Translations under genes and position numbers: made by a program | The notes under the pieces: model-generated | Told to the model about the DNA's origin: nothing | Databases searched by the model: none | What the model saw: the letters and a program-made list of their open reading frames with translations, nothing else | Shown: in pieces, positions 8,478-16,704 of the stretch | How positions within the stretch are numbered: the first letter of the stretch is position 1 | Layout of the letters: each line of letters begins with the position of its first letter | NCBI GenBank assembly: GCA_009780585.1 | Contig: WQZS01000005.1 | Coordinates: 1-64,000, forward strand | DNA: 64,000 nt | From: Defluviitaleaceae bacterium | GTDB lineage: Bacteria; Bacillota; Clostridia; Lachnospirales; WQUN01 | Reading direction: 5' to 3'

Positions 8478-10461
8478 CGTATTCAGTTTCTGCTTCCGTT
8501 CCCCTTTTTATACGTTCGTCGTAAACGATCGACCAAACCCCTTCATGGCTGACGGCGACCACGTGGTGTACGGTACGCATGAATTGCAAGCCGCGTCCCT
8601 GTCCCAATCCCCATTCGCTTTCCACCACCGCCACGAAGGTATAGTTATCGATAAAATCCCCCGCCGTTACCGTAACGCCGTACATCGGGCGTTCGCTAAG
8701 GGTGCGCGGGGCGAAGGGCTCCATCACTTCGGTGTCGTGCAGTAATTCCGGCGCGAACCCCACGATCGAACGGAATCCGAGTTCGCCCGACATATACGCC
8801 AAGCGCGACCTAAAAGCGGATTCGATGTTTTGTACCGCGTTCTCCCTGCGGAAGCCGGGCTGGTTGACCGCATGGGACAGATCAAGCGTGACGCTTACCT
8901 CGGGTACGGAAAACTCCACCGCGTGGAGGATCAGCGTGTACCTGTCTATATGCACGTTAAACAATTCCTGGATATGCGGCCTTAGGTTAAACACGACGTC
9001 CGTACCGTTGGGGGCGATGTTCACCTGCTCGGCGGGTATGGTGAGCGTATTGCCGCGGCCGACGTCGATTTCCAAGCTCGCTTCCACCAAAGTGGGCAAG
9101 CGGTTACCCCGATCGTCCGTGCCGTGCATGACCATAACAAGTAAATGTCCTTGCTGGGCGATGGCTTCCAGGTTTAAGCGGAAGGGTTCAAGATAAAGGG
9201 TATGCGGCTCGTCCTGATTGCGCCCGCTGAGGTGACGCAGGGAAATGTCCACGGGCGGGTAGGGGTATACGTAATAAAGGTCGCGGAAGCTCAAGGTGAT
9301 CAACGAATCCAGGTTTAACAGCGGCCCGAACGTGGCCCTGCCCACAAACGCGTCGCGGCCCGGGAAATGCGCCGTCGCTTGCCCTGCGGTCAATTCCGTA
9401 AGCCCGCCGTAGTTATCGCGTATGTGCAGGAATGTGCTTTCGGAATCGTCGCGGCGGCGTAAGCCCACCCCGGCGAACCGCCCCGTAAATACATAGCCGA
9501 TGACCGTTTCTATGTTGCTGAACGCGGCATGGCTGACGCGCAGACCGTCGCGCGGGTCACCCCCGGGCAGGAGGGGGGTGGGTTGATTAAGGAAGACGGG
9601 TGCGCCGAAGGTTATCGGGCCCGTTATGCGGTAATTAAACTCAACGTATTCATGCGTGTGCGGGCATTGGAACAAGAGGGTTAAAAAGGAAGCGTCGAAG
9701 CGCAAAGCGTCGAAGCGCAGGACCGTACCCAAAACAGGGTCGTGCCGGATGTCGAAGGATTGCCGTACGTACAGGTTACGCGCTTGGTCGTACAGCAGGA
9801 TGATATATTCGTCGGGGTCGAAGGCTTCGTCGAAATAAAAATAAGTCCCCATAACCCCCGGGGACAAACGCGACAAGGTAAGGGTTTGTCCGTTTAATGT
9901 GTGTTTTTCGTTGATCATGATAAAATTGCCGTTGTTGGGTACGCCGACCGGCAGGGTAATGGGGGTGAAATGGGCCATGGATGCCACGACTTCACGCTGT
10001 TCGGCGATGACGCGGGTGGTCTGGATGACGGCGAACCCCGCCCCGCAAAAAATAAACAGCAAAAAGAAACCGGCAATCAACAGCTTTTTAACGGTCAAAC
10101 CCGCGAGCAGGGAGCGTTTGCCGCGTTTGGCTTTGCCCGAAGCTGATTTCCCGTCGTCCTGCATGTATACGAGCATACCCGAATCGCTGTCGTCGATGAT
10201 GCCGCCCGCGTCATAAATGGAACGCGTGCTGACCAGCGGCCCCACGTCCATCGGCTCGTATTCGTCCTCCGCGTCTTGGTCGGCCTGGAGTAACGCCTCC
10301 AGTTGCGCGTCCAAATCGGATTGGCCGGAAGCCTCCGCCCCGTCTTCATCCGTTTCGTCTAACGAAATCGGCGCCGACGGGGGCGGGGGAGAGGGTTCCC
10401 CTTCTTCATCCTCCGAACCGCCGATACCCAGCGATTTCATCAGTTCATCATATTCGTCCAT
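8470..10461 (-). CDS. Single-pass membrane protein of unknown function, acidic N-terminus
   Basis: I do not recognise this 663-residue protein. Residues 1 to about 110 are acidic and low in complexity, with proline runs and many Asp/Glu. A basic patch (KAKRGKRSLLAGLTVKK) precedes one transmembrane helix at about 128-150 (LLIAGFFLLFIFCGAGFAVI). The remaining roughly 510 residues are predicted extracytoplasmic and read as beta-rich, with alternating hydrophobic stretches and no Cys cluster. The topology would therefore be cytoplasmic acidic tail, one helix and a large outer domain. It follows a 35-residue membrane peptide gene and the UvrD-type helicase gene on the same strand. Confidence 0.8.
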   Translation of the reverse strand: MDEYDELMKSLGIGGSEDEEGEPSPPPPSAPISLDETDEDGAEASGQSDLDAQLEALLQADQDAEDEYEPMDVGPLVSTRSIYDAGGIIDDSDSGMLVYMQDDGKSASGKAKRGKRSLLAGLTVKKLLIAGFFLLFIFCGAGFAVIQTTRVIAEQREVVASMAHFTPITLPVGVPNNGNFIMINEKHTLNGQTLTLSRLSPGVMGTYFYFDEAFDPDEYIILLYDQARNLYVRQSFDIRHDPVLGTVLRFDALRFDASFLTLLFQCPHTHEYVEFNYRITGPITFGAPVFLNQPTPLLPGGDPRDGLRVSHAAFSNIETVIGYVFTGRFAGVGLRRRDDSESTFLHIRDNYGGLTELTAGQATAHFPGRDAFVGRATFGPLLNLDSLITLSFRDLYYVYPYPPVDISLRHLSGRNQDEPHTLYLEPFRLNLEAIAQQGHLLVMVMHGTDDRGNRLPTLVEASLEIDVGRGNTLTIPAEQVNIAPNGTDVVFNLRPHIQELFNVHIDRYTLILHAVEFSVPEVSVTLDLSHAVNQPGFRRENAVQNIESAFRSRLAYMSGELGFRSIVGFAPELLHDTEVMEPFAPRTLSERPMYGVTVTAGDFIDNYTFVAVVESEWGLGQGRGLQFMRTVHHVVAVSHEGVWSIVYDERIKRGTEAETEYDG

Positions 10462-10471
10462 GGCTTAACCC

Positions 10472-10579
10472 CTAACCGAAAAAGAAACCCGCCAGCGAAC
10501 CCAACGTCATCGCCGCTATTATAATGATTGCGATAACGAGTACAATTTTCTGCTTATGCTTCCTAAAGAATTTTTTCAT
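10472..10579 (-). CDS. Small hydrophobic membrane peptide, 35 residues
   Basis: The frame starts at ATG 10579 and encodes a basic head (MKKFFRKHKQK) followed by one strongly hydrophobic helix (IVLVIAIIIIAAMTLGSL) and a short Gly/Phe tail. AAGGGGG lies about ten bases upstream as a ribosome site. It fits tightly between the helicase gene and the 663-residue protein gene, and its stop is ten bases from the next start. Such small single-helix proteins are common in Firmicutes, but I cannot name a family. Confidence 0.65.
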   Translation of the reverse strand: MKKFFRKHKQKIVLVIAIIIIAAMTLGSLAGFFFG

Positions 10580-10593
10580 GGCATCCAACCCCC

Positions 10594-12471
10594 TTACATC
10601 AAGTGCTTGATAAACCGCGAAGGCTCCGACGGTTTATCATAACGTGATTTTACCACAGAAAGGAATAATTCGCGCTTGGCGCGTGTAATGCCTACATATA
10701 AGAGGCGCCGCTCCTCCTCAATTTCCGCGGCGGTCTTTGAACGGACATGGGGCAGGACATCCTCCACCACGCCCGCGATAAAAACCCTTTCGAACTCCAA
10801 GCCCTTCGCGCTGTGCAATGTGGTGAGCGTGACGCACGGGCCCGTCGGCGCGTCGGAAGCCTTGGCCGTGATACTCGACTGCGCGTGGGCAAGGAAATCC
10901 CTCGGGTCGGGGTACGCCTTCGCGGCTTCCTGCAATTCGTCCGCCAATTCGAAAAGCCCCGCTTGGTCCAGCTTGCGGTACGCGCAATGGTCCGCGATAT
11001 GGACATTATACCCTATTTTTTGCCGAATGAAGCGAATTGCGTCCGAGGTTTTTTTACCATGCAGGGTCTTTATATCCGCGCGGAGTTCTTCCAGGCGGGT
11101 TTTTTGCGCGATGTGCAGGCTGCGGTCGCGGATATACGCTTCAAAAAGGCCATGCCCTTTCTTCTTTAACCCTTCCAGGAAAGCCTTATTGATAAAACGG
11201 TACGGTTTGTTGGCGATGCGTACGGCGTCGGGGTCGTAACCGGTTGCGTTCGGGTCTATACCCAGCCGCAGATAGGCGAAGACATCCTCCGCGATCCAAT
11301 GCTCGTAGATCATGGGCATCTCGTCGCGCGCGCGGTAGGGTATGTTTAAGTTTAGGAAGGCATCCGCGAACGCCCGTGCCTGTATGTTCAAGCGGAAGGC
11401 CACGGCAATTTCGTCGAGGTTGGCTCCTTCCTTCTGCCATTTTTTAATGCGTTCGCCGATGCTTTGGGCCTCGGTATTTTGGTCTTCACTTTTGATCAAG
11501 ACGGGCACGGGGCCTTGACGGTTTGTCCCCACGATTGCCTTGGGGTAACGGTGTTCGTTTTCGGCGATGACGGCGTTTGCGAAGCGGATGATCGGTTCCG
11601 TCGAGCGGTGGTTTACCTCAAGCGTGATTTGCTCCGTCCCCGGAAAGTCATGGGGGAAGCGCAGCAAAAACTCCGGCCGCGAACCGCGGAAGCGGTAAAT
11701 GCTCTGGTCATCGTCCCCCACGATAAACAGGTTGTTCGCGGGCGCGGCAAGCAAACGGATCGCCTCATACTGCACGCGGTTAATGTCCTGGAACTCGTCA
11801 ATCATAATATAGGTAAAGCGTTTTTGCCAGTCTTTTAAGGCTTTCGGGTGGGTTTGAAGCAATTCGTACGCATGGCAAAGCATGTCGTCGAAGTCGATTT
11901 TCCCGTGTTCTTTTTTATGCGCTTCATATCGGGCGCAAACACGCTTGAAATCCGCGTCTCCGACGGTTACGGCATGGTAATGCGCCGGGTCGTGCAGCTC
12001 GTTACGTACAAGCGACATTTCACCCAGCAGCGCGGAAAGCATTTCTTCGTCGGCGTCGTAACCGAGCTCCGCAAGATGCGTGCGCACGACGTTTTTGCGT
12101 TCGCCTTCGTTGACGATACTGACTTGTCCCCCAATGGGGGACAAGTTGCAATTTGTATCCGGCCCATATGACATCATCATACGAAAGAATACCGAATGGA
12201 ACGTGCCGAACGTGACGGGAGGCACTTCGCCGCCCGTAAAATTGGCCGCGAAACGCCGCTTCATCTCCTGCGCGGCGGCGCGTGAATAAGCGATGACCAA
12301 TAAATTCGCGGGCGGGATACAACACTTCCGCGTCAAATATACCGCGCGGGAAACGATGACCGCTGTCTTGCCGCTGCCGGGGCCCGCCAGTACCATCATG
12401 GGGCCGTGCAGGTGGGAAGCGGCGGCGCGTTGGTTTTGGTTGAGGGTATCCATACACCATAATTCTGCCAC
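10594..12471 (-). CDS. UvrD/PcrA-type superfamily 1 DNA helicase
   Basis: ATP-dependent 3'-5' DNA helicase. The motifs occur in order: Q-motif LNQNQRAAASH, Walker A AGPGSGKT (about residues 29-36), motif Ia VIAYSRAAAQEMKRR, motif II IDEFQDIN, motif III GDDDQSIYRFRGSRPE, motif IV LEVNHRS, motif V TLHSAKGLEFERVF and motif VI LLYVGITRAKRELF. At 625 residues it is shorter than PcrA (about 720-750) because the C-terminal region is reduced. The start is uncertain between ATG 12471 and ATG 12453. A 27-nt palindrome (12121-12147) lies in frame and adds the residues NLSPIGGQV just before VNEGERKNV. Confidence 0.92.
   Translation of the reverse strand: MAELWCMDTLNQNQRAAASHLHGPMMVLAGPGSGKTAVIVSRAVYLTRKCCIPPANLLVIAYSRAAAQEMKRRFAANFTGGEVPPVTFGTFHSVFFRMMMSYGPDTNCNLSPIGGQVSIVNEGERKNVVRTHLAELGYDADEEMLSALLGEMSLVRNELHDPAHYHAVTVGDADFKRVCARYEAHKKEHGKIDFDDMLCHAYELLQTHPKALKDWQKRFTYIMIDEFQDINRVQYEAIRLLAAPANNLFIVGDDDQSIYRFRGSRPEFLLRFPHDFPGTEQITLEVNHRSTEPIIRFANAVIAENEHRYPKAIVGTNRQGPVPVLIKSEDQNTEAQSIGERIKKWQKEGANLDEIAVAFRLNIQARAFADAFLNLNIPYRARDEMPMIYEHWIAEDVFAYLRLGIDPNATGYDPDAVRIANKPYRFINKAFLEGLKKKGHGLFEAYIRDRSLHIAQKTRLEELRADIKTLHGKKTSDAIRFIRQKIGYNVHIADHCAYRKLDQAGLFELADELQEAAKAYPDPRDFLAHAQSSITAKASDAPTGPCVTLTTLHSAKGLEFERVFIAGVVEDVLPHVRSKTAAEIEEERRLLYVGITRAKRELFLSVVKSRYDKPSEPSRFIKHLM
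12121..12147 (-). repeat. 27-nt in-frame palindrome, copy A (in helicase gene)
   Basis: On the coding strand the arm AACTTGTCCCCCA is followed by hinge T and then TGGGGGACAAGTC. The arms are complementary over 12 of 13 positions, the last base having changed. It encodes NLSPIGGQV. The architecture is the same as at 25969, 46092 and 52775. Confidence 0.85.
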
Positions 12472-12497
12472 ATTTTTTTGATATAATAAATAGGTAA

Positions 12498-12513
12498 GGC
12501 GAATTTATTCGCC
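12498..12513. promoter_or_regulatory. Perfect palindrome in the helicase/ttcA divergent intergenic region
   Basis: GGCGAAT-TT-ATTCGCC is a perfect 7-bp inverted repeat between the divergently transcribed helicase and TtcA-like genes, just after a TATAAT box at 12482-12487. It could be an operator or a leader hairpin; the sequence alone does not decide. Confidence 0.35.
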
Positions 12514-12535
12514 AAGCAAAAAAGGGGCGTTTTCC

Positions 12536-13381
12536 ATGGATGTAAACCTTCCCACCCAATACCGCAGCAAAGCGACCGATAATATCGAACACAGCATTTT
12601 AAAGAAATTCCGCCGTACGATATGGCGGCCGTTTATCGAAGGCATCAAGCGGTATGCCTTGCTCCAGCCCGGCGACAAGATTGCCGTGTGCGTTTCCGGC
12701 GGCAAGGATTCCATGCTGCTGGCGAAACTGATGCAGCTCTTACATTCGCGTAGCGATTTCCCCTTCGGACTAAAATTCATCACCATGGACCCGGGCTTTA
12801 CCCCCGCCGCGCGCGGCGAAATCGAAGCAAACGCGCAAGCCCTGGATATACCCCTCCGCTTCTTTAACACAAACGTCTTCGACACCGTAAGCAAGGCCGA
12901 ACGCTGCCCGTGTTACCTGTGCGCGCGGATGCGGCGCGGCCACCTGTACGCCCAAGCGCGGGAATCCGGATGCAACAAGATCGCGACGGGGCATCATTTT
13001 TCCGACGTGGTCGAGACTGTCCTCATGAACGTATTCCACGGCGGCACCTTCGAAACCATGATGCCCAAGCTGCGCAGCCGAAACTACCCCGGTATGGAGT
13101 TGATCCGCCCTTTATATTGTGTACACGAGGATGCCATCCTCGCGTGGGTGAAGCACAACGGCCTTACTTTCGGAAATTGCGCTTGCCCCTTGGCCGAAAA
13201 AAACGCCCAAACCGAAACGGTCGGGCGCAGGCAGAGCGTGAAAGAATTGTTGAGGGAGTTAAAAAAGGACAACCCCGAAATCGAAGACCGTATATTCCAA
13301 AGCACGCACCGCGTTAATTTAGAAACGGTTATCGGATATAAGAAAGGCGAGCGTACGGTTAGTTTTTTGGATGGTTATTGA
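12536..13381 (+). CDS. TtcA-family tRNA 2-thiolation protein (PP-loop ATPase)
   Basis: Adenylates a tRNA base and transfers sulfur to it; TtcA makes 2-thiocytidine at tRNA position 32. The PP-loop VSGGKDSMLLAKL lies at about residues 52-64. A CxYLC-type pair (CPCYLC, residues 124-129) and the distal CACPL supply cysteines that in TtcA-like enzymes bind a [4Fe-4S] cluster. KIATGHHFSDVVETVLMN is the conserved core strand and helix. The 281-residue length is normal. It is transcribed divergently from the helicase gene and begins after AAAAAGGGGCG. Paralogues with other tRNA targets exist, so the exact base is inferred. Confidence 0.85.
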   Translation: MDVNLPTQYRSKATDNIEHSILKKFRRTIWRPFIEGIKRYALLQPGDKIAVCVSGGKDSMLLAKLMQLLHSRSDFPFGLKFITMDPGFTPAARGEIEANAQALDIPLRFFNTNVFDTVSKAERCPCYLCARMRRGHLYAQARESGCNKIATGHHFSDVVETVLMNVFHGGTFETMMPKLRSRNYPGMELIRPLYCVHEDAILAWVKHNGLTFGNCACPLAEKNAQTETVGRRQSVKELLRELKKDNPEIEDRIFQSTHRVNLETVIGYKKGERTVSFLDGY

Positions 13382-13539
13382 TAAGCAATTTAGTCGCCGT
13401 TTTGTAAATTTCGTTTCTATTGCAAAATCCTTTAAACATAAAATGACCCAGCGTGGTACGCATTGTTAAGAGGCGTGCCGGGTACTGTCCTTGGCAGTAT
13501 ATGCCAAACGGCATGATTTGCAAACCAATTTTTAACTCC

Positions 13540-14520
13540 CTAATTTGATTGCGTAATCCGCTTAACGGCCCGGTCAAAATCACTTACAAGCTGCGACATT
13601 TCACGCGCACGATAAGTTTCGAATTCCGCTTCCGCTTTTTCGAACGCTTGCTTTTTGCTGATGCGTCCCTTACCTTTTAATATTTCGCGGCGATTTCCCG
13701 ATAGGTTGCGGTCAAGTTCTTCAATCCAGTTTGCCATCGTCATGGGTCGTTCTTCCAACGCTTGCAATTCGGCGAAATCAAGGAACTGCGAAACCAGCAA
13801 GTTAAGCACGTTCAATTCCCGCTCCGTCAAATAATTTTTGGCGATGACCACATCGTTTTTTGTTGCGTATTCGCCTTTGAAATTCGTCATGCCGACATTC
13901 GATTTATTATTGTCAACGCGTTCATATATCAATTCCGCCGCCGTGTGTTTGTGGGCGGCATAATGCATTTTGTTTTGTACGTTTGCAAAAAATTCCCGCG
14001 TCGTTGCCGCTTTGGGGTCATAATCAACGGAAGTTGCGTAGATATCGGTCACTTGCTGATAAAGATTACGTTCGCTGCTGCGAATGTCACGGATACGTTG
14101 CAAAAGCTCACGGAAATATCGCCCGCCGCCATTTTTAAGCCGTTCATCGTCCATCGTGAAGCCCTTGCGGATGTATTCATTCAAGCGACCCGTAGCCCAT
14201 TTGCGAAACTGCGTGCCGCGCATGGATTTAACGCGATAGCCAACGGAAATGATGACGTCGAGGTTATAATAATCAACCTTGTATGTTTTGCCGTCTACGG
14301 CAGTTGTTGCAAAAATTGCAACAACTGAATTTCGTTCAAGTTCACCTTCTTCAAACACATTTTTTATATGGCGTGAAACCGTAGATTTGTCACGTTCGAA
14401 AAGCTCCGCCATTTGGTCTAGCGTCAGCCAAACCGTTTCCTCGTCGAAGCGTACGTCAACGGTAATTCTTTCATCATCAGTTTTGAAAATGACAACATGG
14501 TCACTTTTATTTTTCATCAT
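13540..14520 (-). CDS. RhuM-family protein (virulence RhuM / Fic-associated type)
   Basis: A 326-residue protein beginning at ATG 14520 after AGGAGG seven bases upstream. It matches the RhuM family throughout: an N-terminal HTH-like part (VWLTLDQMAELFERDKSTVS), then NVVAIFAT-type residues, VDYYNLDVIISVGYRV, GTQFRKWAT and the C-terminal NVLNLLVSQFLDFAE. RhuM proteins occur in pathogenicity and defence islands, and their biochemical role is not settled. A promoter-like TTGCAT-17-TAAAAT lies upstream. The context is an accessory stretch with degenerate sequence and an XRE regulator. Confidence 0.88.
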   Translation of the reverse strand: MMKNKSDHVVIFKTDDERITVDVRFDEETVWLTLDQMAELFERDKSTVSRHIKNVFEEGELERNSVVAIFATTAVDGKTYKVDYYNLDVIISVGYRVKSMRGTQFRKWATGRLNEYIRKGFTMDDERLKNGGGRYFRELLQRIRDIRSSERNLYQQVTDIYATSVDYDPKAATTREFFANVQNKMHYAAHKHTAAELIYERVDNNKSNVGMTNFKGEYATKNDVVIAKNYLTERELNVLNLLVSQFLDFAELQALEERPMTMANWIEELDRNLSGNRREILKGKGRISKKQAFEKAEAEFETYRAREMSQLVSDFDRAVKRITQSN

Positions 14521-14545
14521 CCGCAATCCTCCTGTATCCAAATGA

Positions 14546-14574
14546 ATTTTACATCTCCTTGGCGGATAATGCAA
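14546..14574 (-). promoter_or_regulatory. Putative promoter of the rhuM-type gene
   Basis: Minus strand: TTGCAT, 17 bases, TAAAAT, ending 25 bases before the ATG at 14520. It lies downstream of a minus-strand terminator, so the gene probably has its own start site. Confidence 0.5.
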
Positions 14575-14591
14575 AAATTACGCACTAAACG

Positions 14592-14630
14592 AAAAAACCC
14601 CATGCTAAAATCCGAGCTCGCACAGGGTTT
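14592..14630 (-). terminator. Minus-strand intrinsic terminator upstream of the rhuM-type gene
   Basis: AAACCCTGTGC pairs with GCATGGGGTTT (11 bp with two G-U pairs) around a 14-base loop and is followed on the minus strand by a T-run. It would end a transcript coming from the degenerate region to its right. Confidence 0.6.
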
Positions 14631-14634
14631 CACC

Positions 14635-14665
14635 CACCTCCCCGTGACATTGGGAGGTGTTTTCG
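14635..14665. other. Stable hairpin in gene-free accessory stretch
   Basis: CACCTCCC and GGGAGGTG form a perfect 8-bp stem with a 9-base loop. It is followed by TTTTCGTTATTTATTT on the plus strand, where it is terminator-like. On the minus strand it sits directly before the terminator at 14592-14630, so the two may be parts of one structured RNA. Confidence 0.5.
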
Positions 14666-14666
14666 T

Positions 14667-15150
14667 TATTTATTTGGCTTTTGTTCTTTTATTTCTTTTT
14701 TGAGGCAACGTGAAGTGTCGAAGGGTGGGTACCCGTTAAAATGCATTACCCGCGGCTTGGCTACGTAACCATTAATAAAGCCAATTGCAATATACACATC
14801 ATGGGCAAATGTGTCAAGTGTTCTGCGTAAACATGACAAACATAATTTCCTCTAGGTTTTATTTTAAGGCACCAAAATATAATGTTTCTAACAACAAAGT
14901 CAGAAACATTGACAACGCCGATAGTTTCTGACATAACGCCGATAATTTCTGACATACTGCTATTAAATGGAGGTATGTATGATGGCCGAACGCATAAGCT
15001 AATATGTAGAATAAACAATACTCGCAGCAAATCCGCTTGTATGCTTGTACTGTAGCATTTTTCGACAGTTCGGACAAGGGCAATATAGCTTGTTTGGGCT
15101 GTTAAAGTATGGTCAACCTCCCGATATTTTTATATTTCGTATCTATCAAA
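14667..15150. other. Degenerate gene-free stretch, possible mobile-element remnant
   Basis: About 480 bases carry no gene I can defend. On the minus strand a short open stretch ends at about 14675 with SRCLKKEIKEQKPNK. This loosely recalls the charged tails of IS605-type TnpB proteins, but it is too short to call. Upstream are a 21-bp tandem duplication (14914-14955) and a 9-bp inverted repeat AATGTTTCT...AGAAACATT (14881-14910). The base composition is more AT-rich than the flanking genes. I read it as a decayed accessory segment. Confidence 0.35.
14914..14955 (-). repeat. 21-bp tandem duplication (two units)
   Basis: Two adjacent 21-base units differ at one position. On the minus strand they would encode MSEIIGV and MSETIGV, a heptad of the kind seen in repetitive linkers. 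No complete gene surrounds them. Confidence 0.7.
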
Positions 15151-15153
15151 CCC

Positions 15154-15396
15154 TTATTCAAAATCTAAAAATTTCCAAGCAGGGGTTTGAAGTATATTGG
15201 AGATTTTAAAAAGTGTAGACAAGCTAATGGGCTTGTTCATGTTTGGAGCTTCGATAGCTCCGATGTAACTGGTGGCAACACCCATTAATTCGGATAATTC
15301 TTCTTGTGTATATCCCTTTAACTTTCGATAATAAGCTATTTTGAGTCCCAGCTTTTTAAATTCATTGGAATAGACATGATTTATCAAGTTAATCAC
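15154..15396 (-). CDS. XRE-family HTH transcriptional regulator
   Basis: An 80-residue protein that is almost entirely a Cro/C1-type helix-turn-helix. LGLKIAYYRKLKGYTQEELSELMGVATSYIGAIEA gives the helices, and PISLSTLFKISNILQTP closes the domain. The start is GTG 15396 or, better spaced from AGGGGTG, TTG 15387. An imperfect palindrome with arms CCCCT/AGGGG (15396-15414) overlaps the start region and could be its own operator. It is divergent from the LysM protein gene, whose promoter-like TTGACA at 15416 lies beside that palindrome, so the regulator may control both. Confidence 0.85.
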   Translation of the reverse strand: MINLINHVYSNEFKKLGLKIAYYRKLKGYTQEELSELMGVATSYIGAIEAPNMNKPISLSTLFKISNILQTPAWKFLDFE

Positions 15397-15414
15397 CCCT
15401 GTATATTGTAGGGG
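15396..15414. promoter_or_regulatory. Candidate operator between xre and lysM genes
   Basis: CCCCT-GTATATTGT-AGGGG is an inverted repeat with 5-bp arms located between the divergent genes. It overlaps the GTG start of the regulator and lies immediately before TTGACA (15416-15421) of the LysM gene. The location suits autoregulation; no more than that can be shown. Confidence 0.35.
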
Positions 15415-15513
15415 CTTGACATTATTATCATTATCACATTAAAATTGGATATATATAACTTGTATGGTTATATTTATATCCAACACACTAATAAATTGAA
15501 AAGGAGAATGTAC

Positions 15514-16632
15514 GTGAAAGCAAGAAGCAAAAAGTTTACATGCATTTTGTTGTCATTGGTTTTGGCGTTACCGATGATGCAAATGTCTGTTATGTCCGTA
15601 CGAGCAGCGGACGAAGTGTATGCATTTTTTGATAGCAGTGAATTTTCCCCGTGGACGATGACTATTCGCGCCGATACCGTTGAAGAAGAAGAATTTTTTC
15701 AAAGTGCGGAAGGATTTTGGGGGTCGGCAACGCTTCGGATGGTTACCGTACCCGTAGGCGCGGTACTTACAACTGAATTATTGGGAAATATGCAAACGGG
15801 TAGAGAAGAAACGATTAGGGTTTCTTGGTTACCGTATTGGGGTTATGACGGGGATATTATTCCATCGTTTGTAATAACAATGACCTCAACCCAATCATCT
15901 GTCACCGGAGGCGAGGGGACAAATTGGAATGTGGAAGCCGCGAAGGCCACAATCATATTGGATACGGCAGGAATCCATTTGTTAAGCATCAACCGTACAT
16001 TACGCGATCGTGGAGTGACCACGAGCGGCGGAGAAACTCTGCGGATTGTGGTATACGAATCCAATAATGTTCCTACGCCCACGCCACAACCTACACCCGT
16101 TCCCACGCCGCAACCCACACCACAACCGACCCCTGCACCCACCCCCGCACCAACACCGCAACCCACCCCCGCCCCCGTGGTTACCCTACCCGCTCCCGCA
16201 GGGCTGGCGACTTCCGAACGCCTTGTTTCCGTCATACCACCCGCACCCGTAGCAGGGCAAGACCTTCGCTACACCGTTCAAGCGGGTGAAACGGTATGGA
16301 GTATCGGGTTTAATTATTACGGCTCCATGCAAGCTCCAACCATCAACCGTATTATGGCCGCTAACCGCGGCGTAATCCCCGCAAGTGGCACGCTGACCGC
16401 GCAGACGGCGATTACCTTACCCGCGCAGGGCTTACGCGACCCCATCGACCGTATCAATGCAAGCAACGCCGCAGGTATGTACTTGGTACGGAACGGCGAC
16501 ACCTTGGCGTCGATTGCGCAGCATTTCTTCGGCAATCCCGCCGAATGGAGAAAGATATACGAAGCCAACAACGGCAGGCTTCCCAACCCCAACCTCATCC
16601 GTGAGGGTCAATGGTTGATTATTCCTTCATAA
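15514..16632 (+). CDS. Secreted protein with two LysM domains and a Pro/Thr linker
   Basis: The start is GTG 15514, seven bases after AAGGAG. A signal peptide (KKFTCILLSLVLALPMM, cleavage near VRAADE) leads to a roughly 140-residue beta-rich domain resembling a carbohydrate-binding module. Next comes a linker of PTP/PQPT repeats (about 16070-16180), then two LysM domains: YTVQAGETVWSIGFNYYGS and YLVRNGDTLASIAQHFFG. LysM modules bind N-acetylglucosamine in peptidoglycan or chitin, so the protein probably sits on the cell wall. A catalytic domain was not recognised. It is followed by a strong terminator. Confidence 0.88.
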   Translation: MKARSKKFTCILLSLVLALPMMQMSVMSVRAADEVYAFFDSSEFSPWTMTIRADTVEEEEFFQSAEGFWGSATLRMVTVPVGAVLTTELLGNMQTGREETIRVSWLPYWGYDGDIIPSFVITMTSTQSSVTGGEGTNWNVEAAKATIILDTAGIHLLSINRTLRDRGVTTSGGETLRIVVYESNNVPTPTPQPTPVPTPQPTPQPTPAPTPAPTPQPTPAPVVTLPAPAGLATSERLVSVIPPAPVAGQDLRYTVQAGETVWSIGFNYYGSMQAPTINRIMAANRGVIPASGTLTAQTAITLPAQGLRDPIDRINASNAAGMYLVRNGDTLASIAQHFFGNPAEWRKIYEANNGRLPNPNLIREGQWLIIPS

Positions 16633-16646
16633 CCGAGACTATATAT

Positions 16647-16684
16647 AAAACCGCGTGGATTTGCGATTCACGCGGTTTTTTATT
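16647..16684 (+). terminator. Intrinsic terminator of the LysM gene
   Basis: AAAACCGCGTG and CACGCGGTTTT form an 11-bp stem with the loop GATTTGCGATT, followed by a T-run, 15 bases after the stop codon. Confidence 0.9.
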
Positions 16685-16704
16685 CATGTATGGGAGCGAA
16701 ATAT

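Noticed and set aside
13359..13583. 74-codon minus-strand frame between ttcA-like and rhuM-type genes
   Set aside because: It overlaps the 3' end of the TtcA-like gene and the rhuM-type gene, has no ribosome site and shows no recognisable domain.
14761..15030. 89-codon minus-strand frame with MSEIIGV/MSETIGV heptads
   Set aside because: No ribosome site, no family resemblance over its length, and it overlaps repeats in a decayed stretch; recorded as a repeat only.
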